Assembly (NCBI GenBank): GCA_030544235.1
Contig: CM060471.1
Location: 8,947,848 to 9,011,847, forward strand
Length of the DNA stretch: 64,000 nucleotides
Direction of reading: 5' to 3'
Origin: Lepturacanthus savala
Taxonomy: Eukaryota; Chordata; Actinopteri; Scombriformes; Trichiuridae
The notes under the pieces were generated by a model. That model did no database searches and had not been told where the DNA came from. It was given only the letters and a program-made list of their open reading frames with translations. The position numbers and the translations under genes are program-made. Positions 49,185-63,824 of this stretch are shown one piece after another; positions within the stretch are counted from its first letter, which is position 1, and every line of letters begins with the position of its first letter.

Positions 49185-49500
49185 GCACTTTCCACCACTG
49201 CACATATGTGTCAGTCCCTCATTAACATCTGTTAATTACTCCTCCAATTAAACGTGTCTTCCAATCACATTGCAGGCTGACACCCAGCCAACGGCTCAGT
49301 CTCCGTGACGACAGAGACAGGAAGTGACTGTCTGACAGGAAGTGGCTGTCTGACAGGTGCTAACAGCCGCAGCGGCAGCTCATCATCGCTGCTGCGTCTC
49401 GTTAATGAATCCACCAATAATATTCAGAAGTCGTTAATAATCTGACGCTAATTGATCTTTTAGACGATCGTTTCACCACCTGAAGACACGCACTGTTTAA
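49185..49500. promoter_or_regulatory. Candidate conserved non-coding region
   Basis: Unique, moderately CpG-containing sequence with ctgttaattactcctccaat, ccaccaataatattcagaag and gacgctaattgatctttt, all bearing TAAT/ATTA cores. No repeat similarity recognised. Conservation untested. Confidence 0.3.
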
Positions 49501-49594
49501 CCCCAAAATCACTGTGTGTGTGAGTTCATTAGCACCTGTTAGCTTCACTGCTCACTGAGTCGAGCTGAGAAAAAGGTCGTCAGTCACACCTTTG

Positions 49595-49630
<36 letters not shown>

Positions 49631-49879
49631 GACTTCACTTATTTCCTCTACTAATATTTTCTGCTTCGAACATGCATACACGCACACACACAAATGCACA
49701 CACACATATAACTTCCAGTAGACAAAGAATAATAAATAATTATCTGCTTTCTAGAATTTTACTTTATAGGGATCCTCACCTGAAAATGCTCGAAAAATAA
49801 ATAAATAAAAATATATATTTGTTTTACTGACAACACAGATCTGTGTGTGTGCGTGCATGCATGTGTGTGTGTGTGTGTG

Positions 49880-50050
49880 TGTATGCTTCCTCCGGCTGCC
49901 GTCCCTTAATGAGGGTGGCGCGGCAGCAGCGTTCTGCTAATTAGCCTCATTAGCAGGCTGCGGCAACAACCCATTTATTTACACAGAGGCGCCATATGTA
50001 AACAATAACATTAACACACTAATCTGAGACGCTAACAGCTGTTAGCAGCA
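49880..50050. promoter_or_regulatory. Candidate conserved non-coding element
   Basis: After a GT run comes unique sequence with cggctgccgtcccttaatga, ttctgctaattagcctcatt and aggcgccatatgtaaacaat. The palindromic CTAATTAG core and CpG content stand out from the AT-rich surroundings. Confidence 0.35.
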
Positions 50051-50388
50051 TGCTAGACACACACACACTCATGTTAAACAGACAATAAATGAAAACACAC
50101 TCAGATGTTTAGGCTGAAAGTCTTGGTCAGCAGGAAACATTATTAAACATTTTTACATCCATCTGCTGCTATTTATCATTCATATGGAACTTTCTCAGCA
50201 AGCTTTATATGTTATATTCAACACGTTTAATTTATTGTGTATTTACTGTCCTAAAACTACATCACAAGAATGACACATTATTACAGTTACCATTACAGTT
50301 AACTCTCTATAATAATATAATAATAATATTGATTCTTTGAATGAATCCATTAGTCTGTTTAGTATTATATATATATATTTATTTTAAA

Positions 50389-50389
<1 letters not shown>

Positions 50390-50435
<46 letters not shown>
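50390..50435. repeat. (AT)n microsatellite
   Basis: About 20 AT units. Confidence 0.92.
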
Positions 50436-50437
<2 letters not shown>

Positions 50438-51331
50438 ATATCTTTATATATTTTATTGAACAGCAGCCACAGTCAAAATAAGGCATACTATAAAAATTAC
50501 ATATGTACCTGGAAAAATAAAATGTTTTATGTTTTAAATAATTTATCGAGAACAACACAATACATTTATTGAACCAGATACAGCTAAAAGATGATTTTCC
50601 TCTGCAGCCTCTGGACAGTGGAAACTAATGATGAACAGGTTACATCGATCAGAATTAAATTCTAGAAAATCAATATCTCACTCTTTTAAAGCAAAGCAAG
50701 AGATAGTAAAAGAACATATTAAGCACCAAGAAACAGAACTGCACCAAGGAACTTTAGCTTGTTCTGCTTCAAAACAACAATAACAGAAGAAAACACCAAA
50801 ACCCAGCAGGAAGAATTATTATCACCTCTGATTTTATATCATTCAGTAGACTTTAGATATTTAATCTATAATATATAGTATCTGATAACTGCAGATGTTT
50901 CATCAATTAAATAAATAGTTAGCGAAAGTGAATATGATGCAGTAGAAGTACACAGCAGCAGGAAGTACTTGAAGTAAATGTATATTCTACCAGTTACTAT
51001 TATAACCTAATATTAATTATTAAGTTAATATTAAACATATTTAAGTCACTACTAAAATATAAATTTGTAATATTAGCTAAAAGAAAAGTTGAATTTTATA
51101 CCATGAAGCTTTAAATACAATAAATTGTCCATTTCGCAGTTTCTTCTCATTTTATTATCTAATGTGTGTGTGAGTGTGTGTGTATATGTGTGAATGTGTG
51201 TGTGTGAATGTGTGAATGTGTGCACATGATCACAGTGTTAACATGTAAACTGGTTTAATCAAAGCTCTCAGCAGGAGGTGAGCGAGAGAGAGGAGAGGCT
51301 AATTAAGAGAAGACTCACTTCAACATCACAC

Positions 51332-51340
51332 ACACGCACG

Positions 51341-51388
<48 letters not shown>

Positions 51389-51610
51389 GTAATGTCAGCC
51401 ATTGAGGCAATTAGCGAGCACTGAGACACCGGACAGATAAACAGAGAGAAGCAGAAAGTGTCAGTTTTAGTATTAATTAGTATGTTTCTGTTATTGAACA
51501 GTCTCTGCTGGGAGTGTGTGTGTGTACGTGCGTGTGTGTGATCTTTGCCATGATAAATTTCATAATGTAACAGTGGAGTCAAACCGTGATAATAAGGCTT
51601 CAACAGCCAC

Positions 51611-51700
<90 letters not shown>
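51332..51700. repeat. CA and GT microsatellites
   Basis: (CA)n 51332-51387 and (GT)n 51614-51700, inverted relative to each other around a 225-base spacer. Confidence 0.95.
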
Positions 51701-51701
<1 letters not shown>

Positions 51702-52463
51702 AGTCCCACAAGCTCCAGCTGCTGGAACTTTCCTAAGAAAAAGGGGAAGTCAGTCGGTTTCCCAGACAAACTACAATTGAGTGTTAATAAACTGCTAAAA
51801 CAAGACATCTTTTAAAGTCTGATGTGTTAAACCATGAAGCACTTTCCTCTTTTCCAGTTTGAGTTCTATTTCTGTCAATGTTCATCATTAATAGCTGCGA
51901 CAGGAAATATCATTACTCAGTAGATTTCTAGGTAGATGGAGATTTACCTGCTCAGGTCTTCTCATGCTAACACAGGAAGTTGAGCAGCAGCATCTGAAGT
52001 GTAGAAGTTTATGAAATTAGCTGAGTCATAACATGACGAAGATCCTGACGTTTGCAGAACAAACACCTGGAGCAGGTGACCTCATGATGTCATCTGGTAA
52101 CAGCGCATGTGAGGAGTTAAATCATTTGTCAACATTGGTGATATTCAACTGTTCACAGGAAGGTTCATGAAACAGAAGCACATGTTCTATCACATGTCAC
52201 ATGTAGTGTGTTCTCAGCTGAACTTGATCAGCTGCTATAAACTGAAATCTGCAGTTTCTGCTGTTCTGTAGAACATGTTTCTCACATACAACCACGTTGT
52301 TCTTAAAGTAAAACCACAGATCTGAGATCAAAGTCAAAGCTTATTGATCCACATGAGGAGGAATCAGCTGTTTGTCTCTGAGATGTTTTATACAGCTGAG
52401 TGCGTCTGTGCAGTTAAAACCATTCAACAAAGGAAACCTCTTCAATCAAGTGACTGTAATACA

Positions 52464-52466
<3 letters not shown>

Positions 52467-52544
<78 letters not shown>

Positions 52545-52563
52545 CGTGTGTGTGTGTGTGTGT
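52467..52563. repeat. (GT)n microsatellite
   Basis: About 45 GT units. Confidence 0.95.
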
Positions 52564-52848
52564 CAGCAGTGAGAGCTGTTGAAGGAAATAACTGCAGAGA
52601 AAGAGTCGTCCATCTCTGAATACTGATGATATTCAACTGTCTGCTTCAACTCCCCTGATACACACACGCACACACATACACACACACAGACACACACTGT
52701 TAACACACGTACACACCAGCACACACACACGCACTGTTAACACACACTCACACTCTCAGAGATGATTGGTATTCCTGTCAGGAGGCAGTGATAGTGAAGA
52801 AGACTGACAGTCATCCATTTACATCTCAGTCTGTCTGTGTGTCTACCT

Positions 52849-52849
<1 letters not shown>

Positions 52850-52904
<55 letters not shown>

Positions 52905-53150
52905 CACAGAGGGACAGACAGACAGGTGGAGGGAGTGTGAGGACGTTATGATTGACAGTTGGACATTCAGTCAACTGTCAGGATCTGTGGTGGAGACGAG
53001 GTGATGAGGGCCAGATAATGGAAACTGCTACACACACACTGTAACACACACACACACACACACACACATTGTAACACACACACACACACACATTGTAACA
53101 CACACACACACGCGCACACATACAAACTGTAACACACACACACACACACA
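52850..53150. repeat. CA microsatellites, partly in 'taacacaca' blocks
   Basis: (CA)n 52850-52910; then 53033-53150 as four repeats of a CA run separated by ttgtaa/ctgtaa. Confidence 0.92.
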
Positions 53151-53352
53151 TGAGACCCTTTAACTCCCTGTCTGTCTTTTTCATCAACCAGCAGGAACTG
53201 AGTTAATAATCAATAATATTTTCAAAGTGACCAATCAGTGGTGGCGATACGAGTAGGTTTGTAATCCTGCTCTCTGATTGGCTGAATCATGTTGGACTGT
53301 TCCTCTTTGTTTCTCAAACTAAAAATGCATCTGCTCCTTTCATTTTGGGTGC

Positions 53353-53355
<3 letters not shown>

Positions 53356-53405
<50 letters not shown>
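53356..53405. repeat. (CA)n microsatellite
   Basis: About 24 CA units. Confidence 0.95.
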
Positions 53406-53406
<1 letters not shown>

Positions 53407-54722
53407 CACACATATATATAAACTTCCTTCACATAAAAGAAAACAGATCATCTTCACCTTCTCAACTATGTGGTAAATAAATATGATTTGTTATCTTTAC
53501 AATTTTAAAAGATGTTTATTTATTTCTCAAAGTAAATAGTTTTTCATATATTTCATTGTTTTTGTTGGACTATCTATGATTGATTTGTTCTTTCTGCACC
53601 TGTTATTACTTTTGTTGCATGTTTGTTGTATCTCTGTGCATTAAATTAGTTAATTTTCTTTTTGTTGTTGTTTTTCCCTCTGCGAGTTGAGAAATGTGAA
53701 TATGCAGCTTCTTTATCTCTCCTCAAACATCTTTCTTTATCATTATCCAGAGTTTAAGCACAGAATCTTAAGTGGAAATATAAAAAAAAAAACTTCAAGG
53801 AAAGCATCTTGTTTATGACTCACTATCCAATCACACCAGAACTGTTGACAATTTTTTTAAGTTAATTTGTCTTTAATTGCTTGATTAATAGGATTTCAAG
53901 ACTTTTAGTAGCTTTGATGTCTGCTGTGTGGGTGTGGAATGGTCGCTGTGATTGACAGCTGTGATTGACAGCTGGCTCTGGGAGTCCGACATTTTGGTGC
54001 TTTACTAGATGTCTAATATGCTCAGAAAGATAAAAAAAGTCATGTTTCTGATTCATTAAATATAACTGATTATGACTTCATCTCTTTTATTGTGACCCAG
54101 TGTTAAACACAAGAAGCTTTGAACATACACTAATGTTTGTTTCTATAATGGAACTAATCGTTAACAACAATAACATGGAAGCTAAGATGAAAACATGTTT
54201 GGATCAATAATATAAAATATTTCAGCACATTTTCCACAGTGTGAAACTGCTACTGGAACAAAATCTGACAAATTATTCTTTTAATCACTACTTCAGCATG
54301 AGCCGATAATGGTGAGGAGGTCAAAGGTTAACACATGCGTGTTCACACACACACAGACACACACACGCACACACAAACACAGCTGGATGTTTGTCTCCAG
54401 TATTATTCATATTCTCTCTGCTGCTGCAGACAGAATCTGACTGTAATTACCACCAGACTCACTGCTATTAAAATATCACACACACTCAGGGGTGTGTATG
54501 TGTGTGTGTGTGTCCAGTGGGAAGGATGTGTAATGTGAGACTTTGAGGTCACGACCTTGTCTTATTTGTATGTGAGACACTTACAGCCCAGTCAATTATC
54601 ATGCTGATACAATGTGTGTAAAATTCATCTTCACTTTTTAACAGAATGTGTTGCTGTTGTTTCTGTTTTCAGATTAAATAGTCTCTGATGCTTTGCTTTT
54701 GTTTTTATTTGATGCCGAAGTG

Positions 54723-54723
<1 letters not shown>

Positions 54724-54819
<96 letters not shown>
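54724..54819. repeat. (CA)n microsatellite
   Basis: About 47 uninterrupted CA units. Confidence 0.95.
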
Positions 54820-55332
54820 TTAATATAACTATAAAATTTCCTCCAGAGAAATTTTGAAAGGGCTCCAGGGGCTACTGCTGTAGTGTGTACGTTATGATGA
54901 GCTTCTACAGTCTTCTTCAAACAAATAATACTAGTAAATTTATATTATATTATTTACAAGCCGCACACTTACAACAAATATTTTCTTATTTATTCAGCAA
55001 CTTACGCCCCTTCAACAGGATTGAAATTTCAAAATTCCATACTTTTTTGACACTTCTCTTAAAAAAATAAAAATAAATAATAATAATAATAATTAGTAAG
55101 ATGTGTATCATGTAAATTCATTATGATATGTTTGTTTCCATTGAGGAGTATCCACTAGTGTGGATAGATGCTAAATGCAGTGATGTCTGTTATTTCATCA
55201 CAAAAAAGCTAGTCTCTGTTATTGTTTTAACCCTCTGGGTTACACACTTTATTAAACTTTTAGCATGTAGCACATATTCAGCTCAGTCTGATAACTACAA
55301 AACATATCCAATCAAAACAAAACAAACTAAAT

Positions 55333-55460
55333 GTAGACTAAAATACTTTGAATTTTAGTAAACTAAAACTAAAATATTACGGACAAAAACTAATGAGGAC
55401 ATTTGACAGAAGACTAAGACTAAACCTAAATTGAAAAATAGCAGACAGAATTAACACTGA
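55333..55460. mobile_element. Terminal fragment of a hAT-like MITE
   Basis: actaaaactaaaatattac, agactaagactaaacct and the end agaattaacactg match the ACTAAAACTAAA-type fish MITE terminus. The other end was not found. Confidence 0.4.
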
Positions 55461-55639
55461 GGCAGACAGAAATGCGGAGAAAAACAGCATTTTTTCTCCC
55501 TCTGTGCTGGTCTCCCATTTGAGTTTTGACTGACAAAACGGTAGCTCCTATCAGAAAATAACATGGACCATCATCACCGTAAGCACTTCACACTTTACAG
55601 TAAATAAAGAAATTTCTACAGTAAATATTCTGGGGACAC

Positions 55640-56095
55640 TGGAAATTAAAAATAAATGTTCATTGTTGTTTTTTTCCATAATCTTAGCTAGAGGGACCAT
55701 GTAAATGTTAAATAGTAGAAGCCCCGGAATTGAACCTTGGGGGACCCCACGGGTTATGTTTGTACATTCATATGTGTAGTTACATATGGACACAAAGTAG
55801 TCTGTGTCCTTTAAGTAGGATTCAAACCACTTTACAGCTGTGCCAGTATGTCACCCAATCAGTTTAATAATATGTTGTGGTCAACAGATCCAGTAATAGT
55901 AAGCCTGAAATTTTGCAAATGTCTATATTTAGATGAATATTGATGAAGACCTTAACAAAAGCCATCTTAGTGTTGTGTTGTGGTTAGAAACCTGGCTGGA
56001 AAACATAAAACAGTTGTTCAGTGTCATATTATAAGTCAGCTGTTTAAAAAGTGCTTTTTCAATGATTTTATTCAAGAAGGGTACAGGAATGCCTC
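55640..56095 (-). mobile_element. LINE (L2-like) reverse-transcriptase fragment
   Basis: The minus strand encodes, with frame breaks, FLNKIIEKALFKQL, WFESYLKDTDYFVSI and TRGVPQGSIPGLLLFNIYM (RT palm motif) ahead of PLAKI. The order matches vertebrate L2-like reverse transcriptases. Both ends are truncated. Confidence 0.8.
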
Positions 56096-56984
56096 AGCAG
56101 GTTAGAGCCACTGTGGCCTGACACTGTTGTTGTTTGTTTGTTTGTTTTTGATCTGCTGGCCACCTTCAGACCCACATGAACTGAACCGTGACACATGTTA
56201 TCAGTCAGTCATGTGAGAGGAAGTTCTGTTTCATATTATTTAAATGGAAATTTGAAACGTAGCATACACTAATAAATAATAGAAAAAATGTATTTTGTTC
56301 ATAACCTTACTGAATGGATCTGGATCAGGTCTGGATCAGGTCTGGATCGGGTCTGGATCGGGTCTGGATCTGTCCAGACTGAACCACATTAATCATAGAT
56401 TCGCTGCTGACACAACTTCAGACTAGCTGCTGTTCATAAAGTGACAGGAAAGAAATCTCCTCTTCTGTGCCTCCTCCTCTTCTCCTTCTCCTCCTCCTCC
56501 CCCTCCATCCCACCACCTCTCTGCTGCTCCTGCTGTTGCCATAGTGACAACAATCCTCCAGTGATTAGTGTTAATTATCGCTATAGCAACACCATCAGTA
56601 CAAGTGTAATCATGTGTCAGGAGGTCAGAAGAGGAGGGGCGGAGAGGAGGAAGAGAGAAGGAGGAGAGGAGGAGAGGAGAATATGATGCAGCATCAGTAT
56701 TAAAATGAGCAGGTATATTTTCTGCATGCTGATTGGTTGGACTGACAGACAACTACAAAAACACAAACATGTTTTGATCTACTAATCTATTGATGTATTG
56801 ATGTTTTAACATATTGATGACCCTGATGCTGGACTGATGCGACAGTAAAGTCTGAACTACTGGACACATGTTCACAGCAGAGTGAAATTGTTTCTTCCAA
56901 CAAACTGCAGCTGGTTCAGTACAACTTTACAAACTTTACACAGAGTCAGCACGTTGACCTCATGTAAATATGTGGGTTCTACCT

Positions 56985-57140
56985 GTTTAATCTGAAGGTT
57001 CTTCCTGTTTAATCTGAAGGTTCTTCCTGATTAATTTGAAGGTTTCTTCGTTTAATCTGAAGGTTCTTCTTCCTGTTCTAATTCGAAGGTTCTTTTTCTT
57101 TTATTCAGAAGGTTCTTCCTGTTTTAATCTGAAATTTCTT
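56985..57140. repeat. Tandem repeat, unit about 24 bases (TCTGAAGGTTCTTCCTG)
   Basis: Six diverged units of aatctgaaggttcttcctgt. A smaller array of ggatcaggtct units (about 13 bases) lies at 56317-56371. Confidence 0.75.
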
Positions 57141-57261
57141 CCTCTTTGTTTCTTCTCTTTGACATTGTGTGAAGGCGTTGGTGGAAAAACTGCTTTTATC
57201 TTATTAACTAATTCAGGAAACCTTTGCACCCACTAGTTAACAAGGCAGAGTTATCCCCTGA

Positions 57262-57262
57262 G

Positions 57263-57330
<68 letters not shown>
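57262..57330. repeat. (CA)n microsatellite
   Basis: About 33 CA units with one TA interruption. Confidence 0.95.
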
Positions 57331-59122
57331 AAGATATGCCAGGTCAATGATATAATTGGTTTCTGGTGGATCTTTAGCAGATAAATGTTGCCTGAGTAAA
57401 AGGAGAAAAATGCAGCATAGACTAATTTATCAATCTACAGGGGGTGTGTGAAGCTCCGCTGACAGTCACATGCTGCTGAAGAGATATCGTTACACCCAAA
57501 TTACACAGGAAGTGTTTGAGTTTCTTTGCTAATGCAGACATACTGACCCCCGACCCCCTCTCCAGACAGATCAAGATCTGAGACCTGGGTCAGTACCAAG
57601 ATTTGGTTCAGATTATCTGTTAATGTCATTATCTGGTGATGTGAGGGGTTTAGTTACATGGCTGTTATTCTTTTATTGTGTGCTGTAGTTATTTCTGTTG
57701 CTTAAAAGGTTTATATTTATGACAACAGCTGCCGAGCTAATTCCTGTACTAATATATTATCAGTCTATGTGTAATTAAGAACTGATTTCTTATTTAGTTG
57801 AAATGTTAAGTTTAGATGAATAGTTAGTCACTCTGCTCAGACTCTCACATGATGGATTTTATCTTTTATTCCTCTCTGTTCTGTTTAGCGTTGGTAATAA
57901 ATAGGAAAAGAAAACTGTGGGTTGAGCAGAGTATTTATCTGTCCTGACTCAAGCTTTTATTTTTTCACATCTAGAAGATTTCTAATTACTCTTTTACTCC
58001 AAAAGCATCGAAAGATATAGAACATGGCAGCAAAGGTTTTAAACAAAATTAGGATTAGATCAGATCACTGCAGCTGCAGTGTCTCTGCTTCCTGAAGCAT
58101 TGATTCATTTTTTAAAGCCTGTTTTTAAAGCTCTATCTAATTTATCAGATCATTCTCCTGCTGGCAGGTTCCTGCTCGGCTTTGCGTCACGGTCACCGGC
58201 TGCTGGCTCTGTTACACTTTAAAGCTACTTTCAGCCTGGTCCTGACCAGGCTGACTCTGTTAGACTGACTCTGACTCTTTTAGCTTCGGCAGGTTCAGAT
58301 GCTATGTGAGTGAAAGCTAAACTGCAGTCCCACGTCCTCCCAGATATTCACCGGCTGCAGCCTCTGTTTCACCATCAGACAGAATCTTCAGGACCTTCAG
58401 GAACTTGAGCCTAGATCCACACACGATGGCTGAAACACACAGGACCATTGACAGCCTGTGGTCACAGTTACACATTAAACAACATGACCAAAACTTCTCT
58501 CATCCTCAACCCCTTTGCTGGAATCAATCACTGTGATCAGTGGTGATGTGTTCAAAGGCAGCTCGGAATCTTTAGTAGTTTTCACAAAAAGTCCTTTTAA
58601 CACTTTTAGTACCTTCAATAATACTCTACATTAGTCTATATTAATGTGCATTTCACAATATGAATATGATATAAATATATGAATTAATATACTGTTAAAT
58701 ATATACACACATTATTATTATTATTATTTGTTTTTATATGATCAATCAAATATCTGTAGTCTGTTGGTCATATGTTCATATATGAGGTAGCAACTGACAG
58801 GCAGAGATGTTCACAGGAAGAGCAGGAAGAAAAAGCATTTACACTGTTATAATATTTAAAACACTGAATCCCACATGATGTTCATCTTCTAAATGAGCTG
58901 AAAATCTCACAAAACTCAGATGCAAAATCTATTTTCTGAACATCAATCTGCGGGAAAAAGTTCATTCTTATTTAATTAAAGACATGAAATCGCAAACTAG
59001 AGATGATGTCTTTAATGAAATAAACATGAACACACACACACATATGTGTTGGAGCCTTTTACCACTTTTGTCATTGGTTTGTGTTAAATGTTAAACATCT
59101 TTGGGACGGACATTTTTATAGT

Positions 59123-59456
<334 letters not shown>

Positions 59457-59839
59457 AATGGATCACAGTGTCAGATTGTGTTTTTAAAGCGGATTCATTC
59501 TGATCCAACGTGTTTTTAGAACGTATGACAGCAGCTCAAATGACACAAGTAAATATTTCATCACATGTCTGTGTGCGTTTGTCTAAACAGGGAGACTGAG
59601 TTTATTCTCCTGGAGGAGAAATGTCGCTAACACGTTGTGTCAGTCTGCGGAGCAACAGAACAGAGAAACTGAAGTAAACCAGAGTAGAAACAGTGTGAAT
59701 CCATCAAACGACAGAAAATCATGATCAATGTGAGTTTGCACCATTATCACCTCAGAAATGCTCATCAGGAAGTAAAAGGAGACAGTTTAGTAGGCACCTG
59801 TTTTTGTGATTAAGGGGGAGATAGATTGAATCATCAGCA

Positions 59840-59990
59840 AATTGCTGAAATGAGACAAAGACAGAAAAGAAGAGGATCCAAAATGGAACCCTGAGGAACA
59901 CCTCTAGTAAGTTTAATGGTGAGTTGGGTTCTTGTGCTCTGGAGACTATAAAATCCTCCTGAAGAGGCTGAGACTGTCACTTAAAAAGAA
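59840..59990 (-). mobile_element. LINE reverse-transcriptase fragment (short)
   Basis: The minus strand reads TIKLTRGVPQGSILDPLLF around 59880-59930, again the RT PQGS motif. It is too short and decayed for family assignment. Confidence 0.6.
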
Positions 59991-61479
59991 AAAAATATTC
60001 ATTTATTCTCCAGTCTGCAGATTTTTTTATTGTGTAATTATATCTTTATAGCTTAGTTTTAATAAAACTATACATAACGTTACCTGATGCATCCAGGCTT
60101 GCTGATGCTCTGCCATGTGAAATCTCTCCATACATCTCAGAATGTTACAAACTGTAGAGATTAGTTTTAAGCTGTCAGATCAAGGTAGAGGAGTTAAAGT
60201 ATGAAATAACATAACATGTAAATACTCGAGTAGAGTACAAGTTCCTTTAAAACTGTACTTGATTATTTTTTCCACAACTGGCAATCAAGATCTAGAAACT
60301 ATCCGGAAAACAAGTGAAATTTAACAGGTGAACTGTGTGTTTTCAGAGCATCAGAGTGTTAACAGAGTGAAAGAGAACACACACACACACACACACGGTG
60401 TCAGACAGTTTTCCACCTGGTTGGACTAACATCCATTCATTAGCTGCGACAGGCTGTGAAACTGATGACATTTCACAGCTTGCCTGGTTTTGCATGTAGA
60501 GCGTGTTTGATCTGACACGCCTGAACATGCCACACAGGTGGAGACGGAGTTAGAGGTTACACCTGCTCATTAAACATGACAGAGATCAGACAGAGCGGCT
60601 TCATATATGCTGCAGTGTTCTTACTCTAACACACACAGAACATGTGTGTGTGTGTAATATATCTGTTGTGTATATTTATTCAGCCTCAGGTAAATAGCCT
60701 AAAGCTTGATGACATCACCAGACCATGTATTCACTATTTTCAACCAATCAGTCAATTAATCAACTTCATGTGTCACATGTCCTCTTATTGTGACACCTGT
60801 TATTTTGACATGTTTTGTGGACTCTATTATTTCCACATTTTTCAACACAGAAAATTTATTTGAACAAGATTCAGCTCAATCAGGACAATAAATGCTCTTC
60901 TACTTAATTCATTTTACTCTGACATTGCAAAAAAAGAGATCAATGTTGTTGCTGATCTTTGACAAATCCAAGACTGGAATAATCCCCATCAAACAAATTT
61001 AAAAAAAAATGTAATGGGATCACAAATACTGGCATTTTAATGGTTAAAAAAATAAATATTAATTGAATATTTAGTAGAGGAGTGAAGTGGATTAAAGAAT
61101 TTAAAGAAAAGAAGCTCAAATTTTGTCTCATATTCATCTGTTAATCTGAAACTTAAATGTCTTCAGTGTACAAAACAACAACAAAGGAATTGACCTTAAC
61201 GTTCCAAAACTTTTGGAGGGGACTGTATTTCCATCTCCAAAACACTGTCTTTCCCTTCAGCCCCAGACTCAGCAACTCTAATAGTGCATGTGTGTGTACA
61301 CCCTCCCACCTTCTGTTTCTGGTTGGCCTAATATGAAATCTCACTCTACCTTAGCCAATCATCATTACATAGGTGGTTATCTCACCCCTTGCATCAATGG
61401 GAAAACACACACACACATTTGCAGCTTCTGTATCTGTGTGAGCTGAGTTGACAGCTTCAATGAGTAGCTTCAGTAACAT

Positions 61480-61612
61480 GTAGTAACGACGTGTTGCTAA
61501 CGATAATGGCATTGTAACAATAGAAAAAGTAATTAGTTTGATTACCCGTTACTGAAAAAAGTAATGCCGTTAGTAACAGCGTTTATTTTAACGCTGTTAT
61601 TCCCATCACTGT
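61480..61612. mobile_element. hAT-like MITE terminus
   Basis: gtaatgccgttagtaacagc and aacgctgttattcccatcac, ending in cactg, match the AACGCCGTTA-type terminus of a widespread vertebrate hAT-like element. Only one end was recognised. Confidence 0.5.
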
Positions 61613-61859
61613 TTTAATATTGAATAATAATTGAATGTTGTTGTGTTACCTGTTCATAATGAATGTAAAAATAGCTCAGACTTTCCATGCTTGGGATTTC
61701 GACGTATGCAGCTGTAAGCATTGTGTTATGCACCAGAAATAACCTGAACTACGAAAAGTTTGTTTTGAATGTTGGGAATGGTACCATGAACAGATAATTA
61801 AATTTTGGTAATGATCCTGGTTTTCGGATCATTTTGAATTTTATGTTTTTTCGGTAACA

Positions 61860-61985
61860 TTGCAGTAAATGGACCTTCAAACAGGAGCTTGGGGGACACC
61901 TGGTGGTAAGGTCTTGCACCTGAATAGCTTGGCCCTATGCTTGGCGGAGGTCTGCGCTGTCAGAGTACTTTTCTACTTCCAAAAC
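61860..61985. repeat. Probable interspersed-repeat fragment
   Basis: tgcttggcggaggtctgcgc is a phrase seen at the ends of a common fish repeat. Extent uncertain. Confidence 0.3.
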
Positions 61986-62739
61986 ACGAGGAACAGACTT
62001 TAATCCTGCTGCTGTCAGGAAGAAGGGACCTGACACTGCAGGTCTTTCCTCAGACCACTAGGATCCAGAATGAGGTCACTGCCTCCTGCCCCCATGTGAT
62101 CACATTTTGTAAAAGATTATCAGAAATTGATGGAACCACAGCACTTCATCGTACTTTGCAACCAATGATTAAGAGACTGGTCAGTCACAGACTGAATTCT
62201 GATTGTCTGCAGACATTTTCATGAAATCACAGACATTTTTACACCAGGTTTTATGAGTGTGCAGTGATGACATCACACTGTAGATTTAGACCGTAAAATT
62301 ATTCATTAAAGTTCTCCAGCATTAACATTATCTTCCTCTCTCAGCTTCTTCTCTACCTGAATCATTCCTTCATCAGAAAAGACAATGTGGTCTCTGCATT
62401 AATGTCACGTTACACACACTTCCTGTTTCCATTACTGACCCAACACAGCAGAAAGTGACATTCAATGATTGTCACATGATCCACGAGAAGAAAAAAAGCT
62501 TCTGTTCTTCACCTGTTTTATCTTTTGTCTGTCTCTTCTCTCTCTTAGGATTGAGGAAGACAAGGATGAAGATGGTTATGGAGAAGGAGGAGGCCGTAAA
62601 TCACAGACCAGAAACTGATATTCTTACAACACACACACACACACAGAGACACACACACTCAGGTAAGGCTGTGTGCATTGAGCGTGTGTGTGTGTAGGTA
62701 CTGAGCTGACCTTGGCTGCTGGCCTTCATCAATCATACC

Positions 62740-62793
62740 GACACACACACATGCGCGCACGCGCACACACACACATACACACACACACACACA

Positions 62794-62838
<45 letters not shown>

Positions 62839-62850
62839 ATACACACACAG
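62740..62850. repeat. CA microsatellite with CGCG interruptions
   Basis: CA runs with gcgcgcacgcgc near 62753. Confidence 0.92.
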
Positions 62851-63294
62851 GTCAAAGATAGTACTTATAAATTTAAACTATTTTGACCAAACAAAGAATC
62901 AATGTTAAAAATATATATATAATGTAAATATGGTCCATGCTTCTGTCAGGTTTTGACCAGATGGCCATTTACCAGTGTATGTATTATGAATAATAATAAT
63001 CAAAATAACAGATAAACTGATTCAGTCTGTGTCTGGATCCAAACCTCAACATGAAAACAAGGTATGAAGTTTTTTTTCTTTTTTTTTTTTTAAACTGCAT
63101 TCATGTGTGTGTATGTGTATGTAAGTGTTTAGTACAGGCGTCCGTCTCATCAATCTGTCCCTCTGGATACGTGTCAATCCAAACAGAGCTTGACCAATCA
63201 GAGTACGGGACGAGGGAGGAGGAGGAGGAGGGGGAGGAGGAAGATGGAGGTGAAATCTCACCAATTTACCTGCTGGAGGTGTGGGAAGGAAACA

Positions 63295-63578
63295 CACGCA
63301 CACACATCCACATGCACACACATACACACACACACACACACACACAGAATGACACCTTCAGATTAGGCAGCATCGTCTTCATATTCATCTGTCATAGTGA
63401 CATCACACATGTAGAAAAACACACGTTTATAAATGACTGTAATTGTCAGAAAACCCCACTTTATTCTTTTTATGTCAGTGTCACAGAAGTGAAATATTCA
63501 TGAATGTATATTATTATGTTTTATCATTGATCACTCTTTATTTTGTCTTTAGACACATAGACAGACAGACACAGCCAT

Positions 63579-63637
<59 letters not shown>

Positions 63638-63639
63638 TT
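63295..63639. repeat. CA microsatellites
   Basis: 63295-63347 and 63579-63639. A (GA)n run lies at 63797-63825. Confidence 0.92.
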
Positions 63640-63793
63640 GAGTCTTGGCCTGGAATATATCAAATATTCTGGAAGATTAAATATTCCTGATTATTTTTTA
63701 TTTTTCATTGAGAAGGTAATAAAAAGTTCAAACAGACAAAAATAAAAAGTTTCAGAGAGAAGAGCAGAGAAAGTCAAACGGAGACGACAGTTT

Positions 63794-63824
<31 letters not shown>

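Noticed and set aside
62548..62625. Possible exon after ctctctcttag with GATTGAGGAAGACAAGG
   Set aside because: The acceptor-like site is followed by a low-complexity Glu/Asp/Gly or Lys/Met frame with no recognisable family and no partner exons.
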